From: JANJUO01 sp942492935
GTDB lineage: Bacteria; Bacteroidota; Ignavibacteria; Kapaibacteriales; UBA2268
DNA length: 64,000 nucleotides
Direction of reading: 5' to 3'
NCBI GenBank assembly: GCA_942492935.1
Contig: OW818654.1
Location: 62,001 to 126,000 of the forward strand
In this document: in pieces, positions 52,191-60,546 of the stretch
How positions within the stretch are numbered: the first letter of the stretch is position 1
Layout of the letters: the number at the start of each line of letters is the position of its first letter
The notes under the pieces: model-generated
Seen by the model: only the letters and a program-made list of their open reading frames with translations
The model's database searches: none
What the model was told of the DNA's origin: nothing
Position numbers and translations under genes: made by a program

Positions 52191-53504
52191 ATGCCGCGTC
52201 GGAAATCCAAACATAAGGTAGATAAGAAGCTTATAATTGATGCTTTTGCAGAGATGGCAAAGCATAAAAGCATTGACAGGGACTTACTACAGGGTATAGT
52301 AGAAGAAACACTTTCGATGTTGATTCGAAAAAAATACGGGCAAGAATCCAATTTTGATATTATCGTTAATATGGACAAAGGCGATATCGAAATTTATCTT
52401 ATGAAAGATATTGTTGAAGTTGTTGAAGACCCTGTTACTCAAATTACTCTTGAAGAAGCTAACCGTTATTCAGATGAAGAATATGAGATAGGACAAGAAT
52501 TTATCGAGGAAATCACTCTTGAGAATATTGCTGATAGTTTTGGAAGAAGGTTAATTTCACTGGCGGCTCAAAATCTAAATCAAAGAATTCGTGATGTGGA
52601 AAAAGATAATGTTTATAATGAATATGCTTCTAAATTAAATGAAATAATTATTGGTGAAATCTATCAGTTACGTCGTCATGATATTCTGGTACTTCATAAT
52701 AAGATAGAAATGAAATTGCCACGCGAAGAGCAAATTCCTAACGAACCATATAAATATAGAAAAAATCAGTCTATTAAAGCAATTGTTAAAGAAGTGAGAA
52801 GGCATGGTGCCGGTGGGCAACCGGAAATAATACTGTCAAGAGCTTCTGAAGAATTCCTTGCAAGACTATTTGAAATAGAAATACCTGAAATTTATGATGG
52901 AATAATTCAATTAAAAGCAATTTCACGCGATCCCGGAGAGCGTTCAAAAGTTGCTGTTCAGTCATTCGATGATAGGGTAGATCCAGTTGGAGCTTGCGTA
53001 GGTATGAAAGGCGTAAGAATTCACTCTATTGTCCGTGAATTAAACAATGAAAATATAGATTTGATTGAATTTTCTGAAAATCCTGAAGTTTACATTGCAA
53101 GAGCTTTGGCTCCTGCAAGAGTTAACGAAATTACTATATCTCACGAAACGAAAACTGCTCATGTTATTGTACCCGATGACCAAGTTGCACTTGCTGTAGG
53201 TAAAAACGGGCAAAATGTACGTCTTGCTTCAAAATTGACTGGTTACTCAATTTCGTTGAGCAAAGAAGAAGTTGATGATATAGATTTAATTGAATTTAAA
53301 GATGAAATTGGTGAAAAATTACTTCAATCATTACTTGAAAATGCAATTGAAACCGCAAGAGAATTCCTCGAAGCAAATCCAGTTGATTTGTTGAAAATTC
53401 CTGGAATTACAAGAGAAAGATTATTGCCGCTCAGAGCAATTTTCCTTAATGAATTTGAAGAATCTGAGTTACCGGAAATGGTTGAGAGTATCAACAGATT
53501 ATAG
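52191..53504 (+). CDS. nusA: Transcription termination/antitermination factor NusA
   Basis: NusA binds RNA polymerase and RNA and controls pausing, termination and antitermination. The N-terminal domain (to about 130) precedes an S1-like region; two KH domains follow (SRDPGERSKVAVQSFDDRVDPVGACVGMKG, VGKNGQNVRLASKLTGYSI). The C-terminus ends in a helix-hairpin-helix-like LLKIPGITRERLLPLRAIF. The length of 437 aa is typical of Bacteroidota NusA without the long acidic repeats. It is the first gene of the nusA-infB-rbfA-truB-ribF operon; rimP, often upstream, is not in this position. Confidence 0.95.
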   Translation: MPRRKSKHKVDKKLIIDAFAEMAKHKSIDRDLLQGIVEETLSMLIRKKYGQESNFDIIVNMDKGDIEIYLMKDIVEVVEDPVTQITLEEANRYSDEEYEIGQEFIEEITLENIADSFGRRLISLAAQNLNQRIRDVEKDNVYNEYASKLNEIIIGEIYQLRRHDILVLHNKIEMKLPREEQIPNEPYKYRKNQSIKAIVKEVRRHGAGGQPEIILSRASEEFLARLFEIEIPEIYDGIIQLKAISRDPGERSKVAVQSFDDRVDPVGACVGMKGVRIHSIVRELNNENIDLIEFSENPEVYIARALAPARVNEITISHETKTAHVIVPDDQVALAVGKNGQNVRLASKLTGYSISLSKEEVDDIDLIEFKDEIGEKLLQSLLENAIETAREFLEANPVDLLKIPGITRERLLPLRAIFLNEFEESELPEMVESINRL

Positions 53505-53549
53505 TTTTTTGTTTTTTTTACAAATTTAGGTTTTTGGCTGGCGCCGTAT

Positions 53550-56500
53550 ATGATAAAATTATTTAAATTAGCATCTGAAATTAATATTGGCAAAGACGCA
53601 ATTGTTGAGTTTTTGCAAGGCAAAGGCTTTGATATCCATAATAAGCCGACTACTAATCTAACCGATGATATGGTTAATTTAGTTTTTGAGAAATTCAAGC
53701 GTGAAAAAAAAGCCGCTGATATTCAACGTGAAAAAATCCAAAAACATAAAGATGTGAAAGAGGTTAAAAAACAAGACCCTCCTAAACATACTGAAGAAAA
53801 ACCTGTTGAGCATTCGCATAAATTAGACTTTTCAGTTTTTGAAGAAGTTGAAAAACCAGAACCACCAAAGGAAAAACCTGTTGTTTCAACAAAATTTGAA
53901 TCTGATTTCGAAAAAGACCAAATTATTTCGCTTGCTGCGGCTAAAAAAGCTGCCGCTAAAAAGCAAGATGATATTTCTGTTCAGGTTATAGATACCACTA
54001 AAGTCGAAAAACCTGCGGAATCAATAATTGAATCTGAAAAAATAATAGCGCCCAAACCTAAAGCAATAGAAGAAAAACCTAAAGAAACTGCTATCGAGAA
54101 TTTAGCTCCAGCTCCAGTTGCTCCAGTTGCTCCAGCTACTTCTGCTTCCAAAAAACTTGGACCTATGCATTACGAAGTTCCACGATTTGAAGCTCCTAAA
54201 CCTGTTAAGCCAATTATCGCTCCTTCTGATATTGATGATGTTCATTCTGATGAAGATTCCCAAACTAAGTTCTTCCCGCCCGGTTCTCAGAAATTCAACG
54301 AGCCACAAGTTGGCTCAGTCATTAACTTAAACCCTTATAAATCTGATGATAAAAGAGGGAATAATAAGAATGATTATCAAAATAAAGGCAAAGCAAGAAC
54401 TGACGACCGTAATAAAGGAAGAAAAGAATATCCTAAAGACAAGCCAAGCGATACTTCTTCACCAAGAACAGAACCTAAGAGAACAGGTGACTTTAGAAAT
54501 TCCGATAATCGTTCTCAAGACAATCGTCCTGATACACGTAGAGCTCCACAAGAAAATCGTCCTGATGCCCGTAGAACTCCACAGGAAAATCGTCCTGATG
54601 CTCGTAGAACTCCACAGGAAAATCGTCCTGATGCTCGCAGAACTCCACAGGAAAATCGTCCCGATGCTCGTAGAACTCCACAAGACAATCGTCCCGATGC
54701 TCGTAGAACTCCGCAAGACAATCGTCCTGATGCTCGCAGAACTCCACAAGACAATCGTCCTGATGCTCGTAGAGCTCCACAAGACAATCGCCCTGATGCA
54801 CGCAGACCAGATAATCGCGGACAAGATAACAGAGGGCAGGATAACAGAGGACAAGATAACAGAAGACCAGATAATCGCGGACAAGATAATAGAAGACCAG
54901 ATAATCGCGGACAAGATAATAGAGGGCAGGAATTTAGACAAGATAGAAGGCAAGGACAAGATGGTGGTCAACAACAATTCAATGATTCAAACAAATTTGA
55001 AACTCCATTGCTTAACAGAGGACAGGATAATCAATTTGATTCAAGAAATTCCGATGATGGCAGATTCGATCCAAAGAGAAAGAAAAAAAGAAAGAGCATA
55101 ATTGACGTAAGTCCAGGCGACCCAATTCAATTGAAGGGCTTGACTGTTTTAGGTAGAATTGATGTTTCACCGGAAGAAAGAGCAAGAACAGGAAAATTTG
55201 ATTCTCTTGATGATTTTAAATCAAGATTTGATAAGAAAAAGAAAAGAATTGGTGATGACAAAGCAGCTCCTAAAGTTGATGATGCTAAAAAAGGTACTGC
55301 ATTAAAACCTAAACTTCATGAACAAGACGATAAAAAGAAGAAGAAACGCAAAAAATCAATCAGAGAGTCTATCTCACAAGAAGATGTAACAAGGGCAATC
55401 CGCGAAACATTAGCTGGTATGGATGTTGCTTCATCTGGTAGTTTGCGTGCTAAGTATAAAATGAAGAAAAAAGTTGAACGCGAGGAAAAAGAACAAAAGT
55501 TACAAGAAGAAAAAGATAGAGATTCAAAGATTTTAAAACTTGCAGAATTTGTTACTACTGCAGACCTTGCCAACCTTATGGGTATTTCACCAAGTGAAAT
55601 TATCTTGAAATGTATGGGCTTAGGTCTGATGGTTACAATTAATCAAAGACTTGATAAAGATACAATTACTGTAATTGCTGATGATTATGGTTTCACTATT
55701 GAATTTATGGACGATAAACAAGTTCAATTCGAGGAAATAGATGAAGATGATGTTGATTCATTGAAACCACGCGCTCCGATAGTAACGATAATGGGACACG
55801 TTGACCATGGTAAAACATCCTTGTTGGACTTTATCAGAAGTGCTAACGTTGTTGCTGGTGAAGCTGGTGGTATTACTCAGCATATTGGAGCTTATAGTGT
55901 AGAATTACCTGATGGTAGGTCAATTACATTTTTAGATACACCGGGGCACGAAGCGTTTACGGCGATGCGTGCAAGAGGTGCTCAAATTACTGACATTGTA
56001 GTATTGGTTGTTGCAGCTGACGATAGCGTGATGCCTCAAACAATTGAAGCAATAAGCCATGCTAAAGCTGCAAATGTTCCAATTGTTGTTGCTATTAATA
56101 AAATCGACAAACCTGATGCTAATCCAGACAGAATTAAACAGCAATTAGCAGACCAAGGTATTTTGGTTGAAGATTGGGGTGGAAAGTTCCAAAGTGTGCA
56201 TATTTCTGCCAAAAAAGGTATAAACATTGATACATTACTTGAAAAAATATTACTTGAAGCTGAAATTCTTGAATTGAAAGCAAATCCTGATAGAAATGCA
56301 CGTGGTCTTGTGATTGAATCAAGAATGAATAAAGGTTACGGTTCAACCGCTACAATCATTGTTCAAAAAGGATTATTAGAAATTGGCGACCCATTTGTTG
56401 CTGGTACACAGGCAGGTAGAGTAAGAGCTTTATTGAATGAAAGAGGACAAAAGGTAGAATTTGCTGGTCCAGCAGACCCTGTTATGGTTATTGGTTTTGA

Positions 56501-57278
56501 TGGTTTGCCTGAAGCTGGTGACTCATTCATAGTAACTAATACAGACGCCGAATCAAGAAGAATTGCAAATGAAAGATCACAGATGAAACGTGAACAAGAA
56601 TTAAGACAAATCAGACATATCACATTAGATGAAATTTCTGCTCAAATTCAAATGGGTGGTGTAAAAGATTTATTCCTTGTTATCAAGGGTGATGTTGCTG
56701 GTTCAGTTGAAGCATTAAGCGATTCATTATACAAATTATCAAGAGATGAAGTTAGAGTTCAGATTTTGCATAAGGGAGTTGGTACAATTACAGAGAATGA
56801 TGTTATGCTTGCAGCAGCATCTAATGCTGTTGTTATTGGTTTTAATGTAACTCCAAGTAATGCAGCAAAGAAAGTTGCAGAGCAAGAGCGTGTTGATATT
56901 AGAATGTACAACATTATTTATGACTGTATTAACGAAATTCAGCTTGCCCTCGAAGGTTTGCTTACTCCTGAATATAAAGAAGAAATTACTTCTACTGTTG
57001 AAATCAGAAAAGTTTTCCGAATTAGCAAAGCTGGCAATATTGCAGGTTGCTATGTTTTAAGTGGTAAAATCACAAGAAATGATAAAATTAGAATTATGAG
57101 AAACGGCTTCAAAGTTTTTGAAGGTGAATTATCTACTTTAAAACGTAATAAAGATGATGTAAGGGAAGTTGAACAAGGATATGAATGTGGTATCGCAATC
57201 AATAATTTCAATGATATAGAAGAAGGCGATATTATTGAGGGCTTCAAAATTAATGAAATTAGAAGAAAATTTAAATAA
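53550..57278 (+). CDS. infB: Translation initiation factor IF-2 with a repeat-rich N-terminal region
   Basis: IF-2 is a GTPase that brings fMet-tRNA to the 30S subunit. The 1242-aa protein begins with the IF2-N module (RLFKLASEINIGKDAIVEFL-type), then a long charged, low-complexity region. From residue about 324 it contains eight 11-residue units of the type DNRPDARRTPQ, followed by DNRGQ repeats to about 462. The G domain starts near 740 (GHVDHGKT at about 749-756, DTPGHEAF, NKIDKPDA, SAKKG). Domains II-IV complete the protein. It is co-transcribed with nusA (gap about 45 bp) and followed by rbfA. Confidence 0.96.
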   Translation: MIKLFKLASEINIGKDAIVEFLQGKGFDIHNKPTTNLTDDMVNLVFEKFKREKKAADIQREKIQKHKDVKEVKKQDPPKHTEEKPVEHSHKLDFSVFEEVEKPEPPKEKPVVSTKFESDFEKDQIISLAAAKKAAAKKQDDISVQVIDTTKVEKPAESIIESEKIIAPKPKAIEEKPKETAIENLAPAPVAPVAPATSASKKLGPMHYEVPRFEAPKPVKPIIAPSDIDDVHSDEDSQTKFFPPGSQKFNEPQVGSVINLNPYKSDDKRGNNKNDYQNKGKARTDDRNKGRKEYPKDKPSDTSSPRTEPKRTGDFRNSDNRSQDNRPDTRRAPQENRPDARRTPQENRPDARRTPQENRPDARRTPQENRPDARRTPQDNRPDARRTPQDNRPDARRTPQDNRPDARRAPQDNRPDARRPDNRGQDNRGQDNRGQDNRRPDNRGQDNRRPDNRGQDNRGQEFRQDRRQGQDGGQQQFNDSNKFETPLLNRGQDNQFDSRNSDDGRFDPKRKKKRKSIIDVSPGDPIQLKGLTVLGRIDVSPEERARTGKFDSLDDFKSRFDKKKKRIGDDKAAPKVDDAKKGTALKPKLHEQDDKKKKKRKKSIRESISQEDVTRAIRETLAGMDVASSGSLRAKYKMKKKVEREEKEQKLQEEKDRDSKILKLAEFVTTADLANLMGISPSEIILKCMGLGLMVTINQRLDKDTITVIADDYGFTIEFMDDKQVQFEEIDEDDVDSLKPRAPIVTIMGHVDHGKTSLLDFIRSANVVAGEAGGITQHIGAYSVELPDGRSITFLDTPGHEAFTAMRARGAQITDIVVLVVAADDSVMPQTIEAISHAKAANVPIVVAINKIDKPDANPDRIKQQLADQGILVEDWGGKFQSVHISAKKGINIDTLLEKILLEAEILELKANPDRNARGLVIESRMNKGYGSTATIIVQKGLLEIGDPFVAGTQAGRVRALLNERGQKVEFAGPADPVMVIGFDGLPEAGDSFIVTNTDAESRRIANERSQMKREQELRQIRHITLDEISAQIQMGGVKDLFLVIKGDVAGSVEALSDSLYKLSRDEVRVQILHKGVGTITENDVMLAAASNAVVIGFNVTPSNAAKKVAEQERVDIRMYNIIYDCINEIQLALEGLLTPEYKEEITSTVEIRKVFRISKAGNIAGCYVLSGKITRNDKIRIMRNGFKVFEGELSTLKRNKDDVREVEQGYECGIAINNFNDIEEGDIIEGFKINEIRRKFK
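54519..54815 (+). repeat. Tandem 33-bp coding repeat in infB
   Basis: Eight head-to-tail 33-bp units start at 54519 and run to 54782 (each beginning GACAATCG or GAAAATCG), followed by a partial ninth. Third-position changes dominate (for example GATGCTCGTAGA vs GATGCTCGCAGA), and the encoded units differ mainly at D/E and T/A positions. Confidence 0.93.
54816..54945 (+). repeat. Short DNRGQ / RRPDNRGQ coding repeats in infB
   Basis: About eight units of 15 or 24 bp (GATAATCGCGGACAA, GATAACAGAGGGCAGG, AGAAGACCA) continue the low-complexity Asp/Asn/Arg/Gly/Gln region directly after the 33-bp repeats. Confidence 0.8.
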
Positions 57279-57292
57279 CAGGTGATTTGCTT

Positions 57293-57682
57293 ATGTCAGT
57301 ATTAAGAGCAGAAAAAGTTGCAAGCGTTATCAAAAGATGTATCTCTCAGCCAATTTCAACAATGGCTATTGAAATATCTTCGGGTTTAGCTACTGTTACT
57401 GCTGTAAGAGTTTCGCCTGATTTACGTTATGCTAAAATATATCTAAGCTTATATGGTGGGAAAATTGGACCAGGCGACTTTTTAGAAAAAATTGAAGAGA
57501 GAAAATACGAATTAAAAAAGATTTTATCAAAAGAATTAAAAATCAGATTTATGCCAGAGCTAAAGTTCTTTCTTGATGATACCTTAGACCAAATAGATCA
57601 AATTCAGAAATTGATTGAGAATGTAAAAAAAGCTGATGATGATTTAAGAAAGGAAATGGGTACAACGGAAAATGCTGATTGA
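57293..57682 (+). CDS. rbfA: Ribosome-binding factor A RbfA
   Basis: RbfA is a KH-fold protein needed for 30S maturation. The product (129 aa) shows RAEKVASVIKRCISQPISTMAIEIS, ATVTAVRVSPDLRYAKIYLSLYG and IRFMPELKFFLDDTLDQIDQIQKLIE, the family pattern. I start at the ATG at 57293, seven bases after AGGTGA; a TTG at 57287 is in frame but would overlap that SD-like stretch. It lies 14 bp after infB and overlaps truB by 11 bp. Confidence 0.93.
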   Translation: MSVLRAEKVASVIKRCISQPISTMAIEISSGLATVTAVRVSPDLRYAKIYLSLYGGKIGPGDFLEKIEERKYELKKILSKELKIRFMPELKFFLDDTLDQIDQIQKLIENVKKADDDLRKEMGTTENAD

Positions 57683-58394
57683 TAATACAATATATAATTT
57701 TGATGATGAATTGATTCAAAATATCCGCACCAATGGTGCGGTTTTGCTAATTGACAAATTTTCCGATTGGACTTCCTTTGATATAGTTGCTAAACTGCGT
57801 TCCCTAATTAAAATCAAAAAAATTGGACATGCTGGTACACTCGACCCACTCGCAACTGGTTTGCTAATAGTTTGTTGTGGAAAATTTACAAAAACTATCA
57901 ACACATTTCAAGAACAAAGAAAAATCTATACTGGTGAAATTAAGCTCGGTGCTACTACTAAAACAGATGATAGCGAAGCAGATGAAGAGAATATTTGTGA
58001 TGTAAATGTTGTTCTATATGATGTTTTAAAAGCGAAAGAACAATTTGTAGGGCAAATTACTCAAATTCCACCTAAATTTTCAGCGAGAAAAATTAACGGA
58101 CAAAGACAATATCATTTAGCCAGAAAAAATATTGAATTTGAAGCAAATCCTACACAAGTTGAAGTATATAGTTTTGAAATTACTGATTTTACACTTCCAG
58201 TTATTTCTTTTAAAATTGAATGTTCTAAAGGTACATATATCAGAGCAATTGCTCGTGATATGGGAGCTACACTTGGTTGTGGAGCATATCTTAAATCTTT
58301 ACGAAGAACAGCAATTGGTGATTACAAGGTTGAAAATGCCCTAACAATTAAACAATTATCTGAATTAATTAATAGTTATAATGAAAGTATTTAA
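57672..58394 (+). CDS. truB: tRNA pseudouridine(55) synthase TruB
   Basis: TruB makes the universal pseudouridine 55 in the T-loop of tRNAs. The catalytic motif GHAGTLDPLATG is at 52-63 with the nucleophile D58, followed by the KGTYIRAIARDMGATLGC motif. The length is 240 aa, about the size of forms lacking the C-terminal PUA domain. It overlaps rbfA by 11 bp and ribF by 14 bp, a tightly coupled order seen in many bacteria. Confidence 0.94.
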   Translation: MLIDNTIYNFDDELIQNIRTNGAVLLIDKFSDWTSFDIVAKLRSLIKIKKIGHAGTLDPLATGLLIVCCGKFTKTINTFQEQRKIYTGEIKLGATTKTDDSEADEENICDVNVVLYDVLKAKEQFVGQITQIPPKFSARKINGQRQYHLARKNIEFEANPTQVEVYSFEITDFTLPVISFKIECSKGTYIRAIARDMGATLGCGAYLKSLRRTAIGDYKVENALTIKQLSELINSYNESI

Positions 58395-59313
58395 ATCGTT
58401 TGACGAAGCTGAATTTGATAGAAATTCTGTAATTACAGTTGGTACCTATGATGGTGTTCATCTTGGACATCAGTCCGTAATTAATGAATTACTTTCTATT
58501 GCTGCAAAAGATAATCTCAGACCAGTGTTGCTTACAATTCACCCACATCCACAAGAGATAATTAAAAATAATCGAGAACCTTCAAAATTGCTTACTTCCA
58601 TAAGTGAAAGATTGGTATTGTTTGAGAGATTTGGTATTTCAAATGTGATTATTATTCCATTTACTTATGAATTTTCTCTAACTAAACCTGAGAGTTTTGT
58701 TAGAGACTATTTATTTAACAAAGTTGGATTTAAGACAATTCTAATAGGTTACGACCATTTATTTGGAAAAAATAGAGAGGGCAATAGCGAGTTACTTCAA
58801 AGGTTATCAGCAGAATTAGATTTCAATGTTAAAAAAGTTTCAGCTTTTTCAGATGGTGATATTATTGTTTCAAGTACCAAAATACGTAATTCAATCAAAG
58901 ATTGTGATATTGAATTTGCAAATGAAATGCTTGGGTACGATTATATTGTTAATGGCAAAGTGATGCACGGACAGAGAATAGCAGCAACTTTGGGTTATCC
59001 TACTGCCAACATTTTTCCAGATGAAAAAAACAAACTTATGCCTGGGAATGGTGTTTATGTTGTTAGTTCTGTTATTGATGGCAAATTATATTATGGAATG
59101 GCTAATGTTGGTTTAAGACCAACTCTTACTGATGATACAATTCCAACGCTTGAAGTTAACTATTTTGATTTGGATATGGATTTGTATGATAAATATCTTA
59201 CAGTATCATTTCATAAATTTATTAGAAAAGAAGTAAAGTTTGCTGGAATTGAAAAATTGAAAGAACAAATTAGTCGTGATAAACTTACTTGTTTGTCCTT
59301 AATAAACAATTGA
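58381..59313 (+). CDS. ribF: Bifunctional riboflavin kinase / FAD synthetase RibF
   Basis: RibF converts riboflavin to FMN and FAD. The N-terminal nucleotidyltransferase domain has TYDGVHLGHQ at 22-31 and GYDHLFGKNREGNSELL near 121-137. The C-terminal kinase domain contains GYPTANIFPDEKNKLMPGNGVY. A length of 310 aa is normal. It overlaps truB by 14 bp; the next gene starts 22 bp later, so the operon seems to continue into non-translation genes. Confidence 0.94.
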   Translation: MKVFKSFDEAEFDRNSVITVGTYDGVHLGHQSVINELLSIAAKDNLRPVLLTIHPHPQEIIKNNREPSKLLTSISERLVLFERFGISNVIIIPFTYEFSLTKPESFVRDYLFNKVGFKTILIGYDHLFGKNREGNSELLQRLSAELDFNVKKVSAFSDGDIIVSSTKIRNSIKDCDIEFANEMLGYDYIVNGKVMHGQRIAATLGYPTANIFPDEKNKLMPGNGVYVVSSVIDGKLYYGMANVGLRPTLTDDTIPTLEVNYFDLDMDLYDKYLTVSFHKFIRKEVKFAGIEKLKEQISRDKLTCLSLINN

Positions 59314-59335
59314 AATAAATTGCAGAATAGGGGGT

Positions 59336-60544
59336 ATGATGCATTATTTATTATATAGAATTCTATTTTCAATTTTATTTGTTATTTTTTCCTTACCTAT
59401 TTGGGCAAACACAACAATACTGATTTCCTTTGATGGTTTTAGATGGGATTATCTCGATAGAAAATTGAATCCCAAACTTGACTCTTTAATTGCAGAAGGC
59501 GTTCATTCATTATCTTTGAAACCATCGTTTCCTACTTTAACTTTCCCTAATCATGTAAGCATTGTTACTGGTATGTACTCAGAAAATCATGGTATTTTAG
59601 CAAATATTTTTTTTGATTTAAATACTTTCGAGAAATTTAATATTGCAAATGTATCTGTACGCGAATCAAAATGGTATAATGCAGAATTTATTTGGGAAAC
59701 AGCTAAAAGAAACGGTATCAAAACTGCATCTTATTTTTGGCCCGGTTCTGATATGATAGACGATTATAGAAGACCTGATTACTTTGAATTATATGAGCAT
59801 AAAAGAGATTACAAGACAAGAATTGACGGGGTAATCAAATGGTTGAAATTACCTGATTCGCTACGTCCCGAATTTATTACTTTGTACTTTGATGAAACAG
59901 ATACCAAAGCACATCAATATGGAACAAATTCATATCAATTGGATAAAGGTTTGAAATTACTTGATTCATTGATGATATACTTTGATAGTGAATTAAAAAA
60001 TATCAATCAAAAAGATAGTGTAAATTTAATTATTTTGTCCGACCACGGTATGAGTGATTTGGTTAATGATAGTAAAATTTTACTTAGTGATATATTTGAT
60101 TGTAAAAGATGCCTCATCAATAATGTGGGTGCTTTAGCAATGATTCAAGCACCTAATGATGTTGCAGATAGTATTTATTTCCTATTGAATAAGAATGAGA
60201 AAAATTTCAAAGTATATAAAAAAGATGAAATCCCCGAAAGGTATCATTATTCTAATCATCCATTTGTAACAAATTTACTTTTAGTTGCCGATGTTGGATA
60301 CATATTTGATAACGGCGAGAATAAATCATATCAACATTTAGCCATGCACGGTTATGACAATGAAAATCTTGATATGCACGGAATATTTATAGCGAGAGGA
60401 CCTGCTTTTAAAGAATCTTACAAATGTAGTACTATATTGAATATTGATATCTACCCATTGCTTTGCAAATTATTAAATATAAAACCAAGGAGTAATGTTG
60501 ATGGAAAAATTGAGAGAATTGAATTTATTTTGAGGGAAAAATAA
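59336..60544 (+). CDS. NPP-type nucleotide pyrophosphatase/phosphodiesterase (alkaline phosphatase superfamily), exported
   Basis: The protein (402 aa) has a signal peptide (to about 25, ending IWAN). It has the two-metal alkaline phosphatase/NPP fold: D33 in ISFDGFRWDYL, the nucleophile T69 in PTLTFPNHVS, DETDTKAHQYG, LSDHGMSD and a late MHGYDNENLDMHG histidine segment. Related enzymes hydrolyse nucleotide diesters or lipid head groups outside the cytoplasm. It follows ribF by 22 bp and precedes the repeat protein by two bases, so it is inferred to be in the same operon, which is unusual for this family. Confidence 0.9.
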   Translation: MMHYLLYRILFSILFVIFSLPIWANTTILISFDGFRWDYLDRKLNPKLDSLIAEGVHSLSLKPSFPTLTFPNHVSIVTGMYSENHGILANIFFDLNTFEKFNIANVSVRESKWYNAEFIWETAKRNGIKTASYFWPGSDMIDDYRRPDYFELYEHKRDYKTRIDGVIKWLKLPDSLRPEFITLYFDETDTKAHQYGTNSYQLDKGLKLLDSLMIYFDSELKNINQKDSVNLIILSDHGMSDLVNDSKILLSDIFDCKRCLINNVGALAMIQAPNDVADSIYFLLNKNEKNFKVYKKDEIPERYHYSNHPFVTNLLLVADVGYIFDNGENKSYQHLAMHGYDNENLDMHGIFIARGPAFKESYKCSTILNIDIYPLLCKLLNIKPRSNVDGKIERIEFILREK

Positions 60545-60546
60545 AG

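Noticed and set aside
54346..55101. A 251-codon ORF overlapping infB in another frame, and antisense ORFs at 54459-54977
   Set aside because: They are open only because the repeats avoid stops in other frames; composition is absurdly biased (Ile/Leu/Val/Glu or Ser/Ile/Arg) and no start signal is present.
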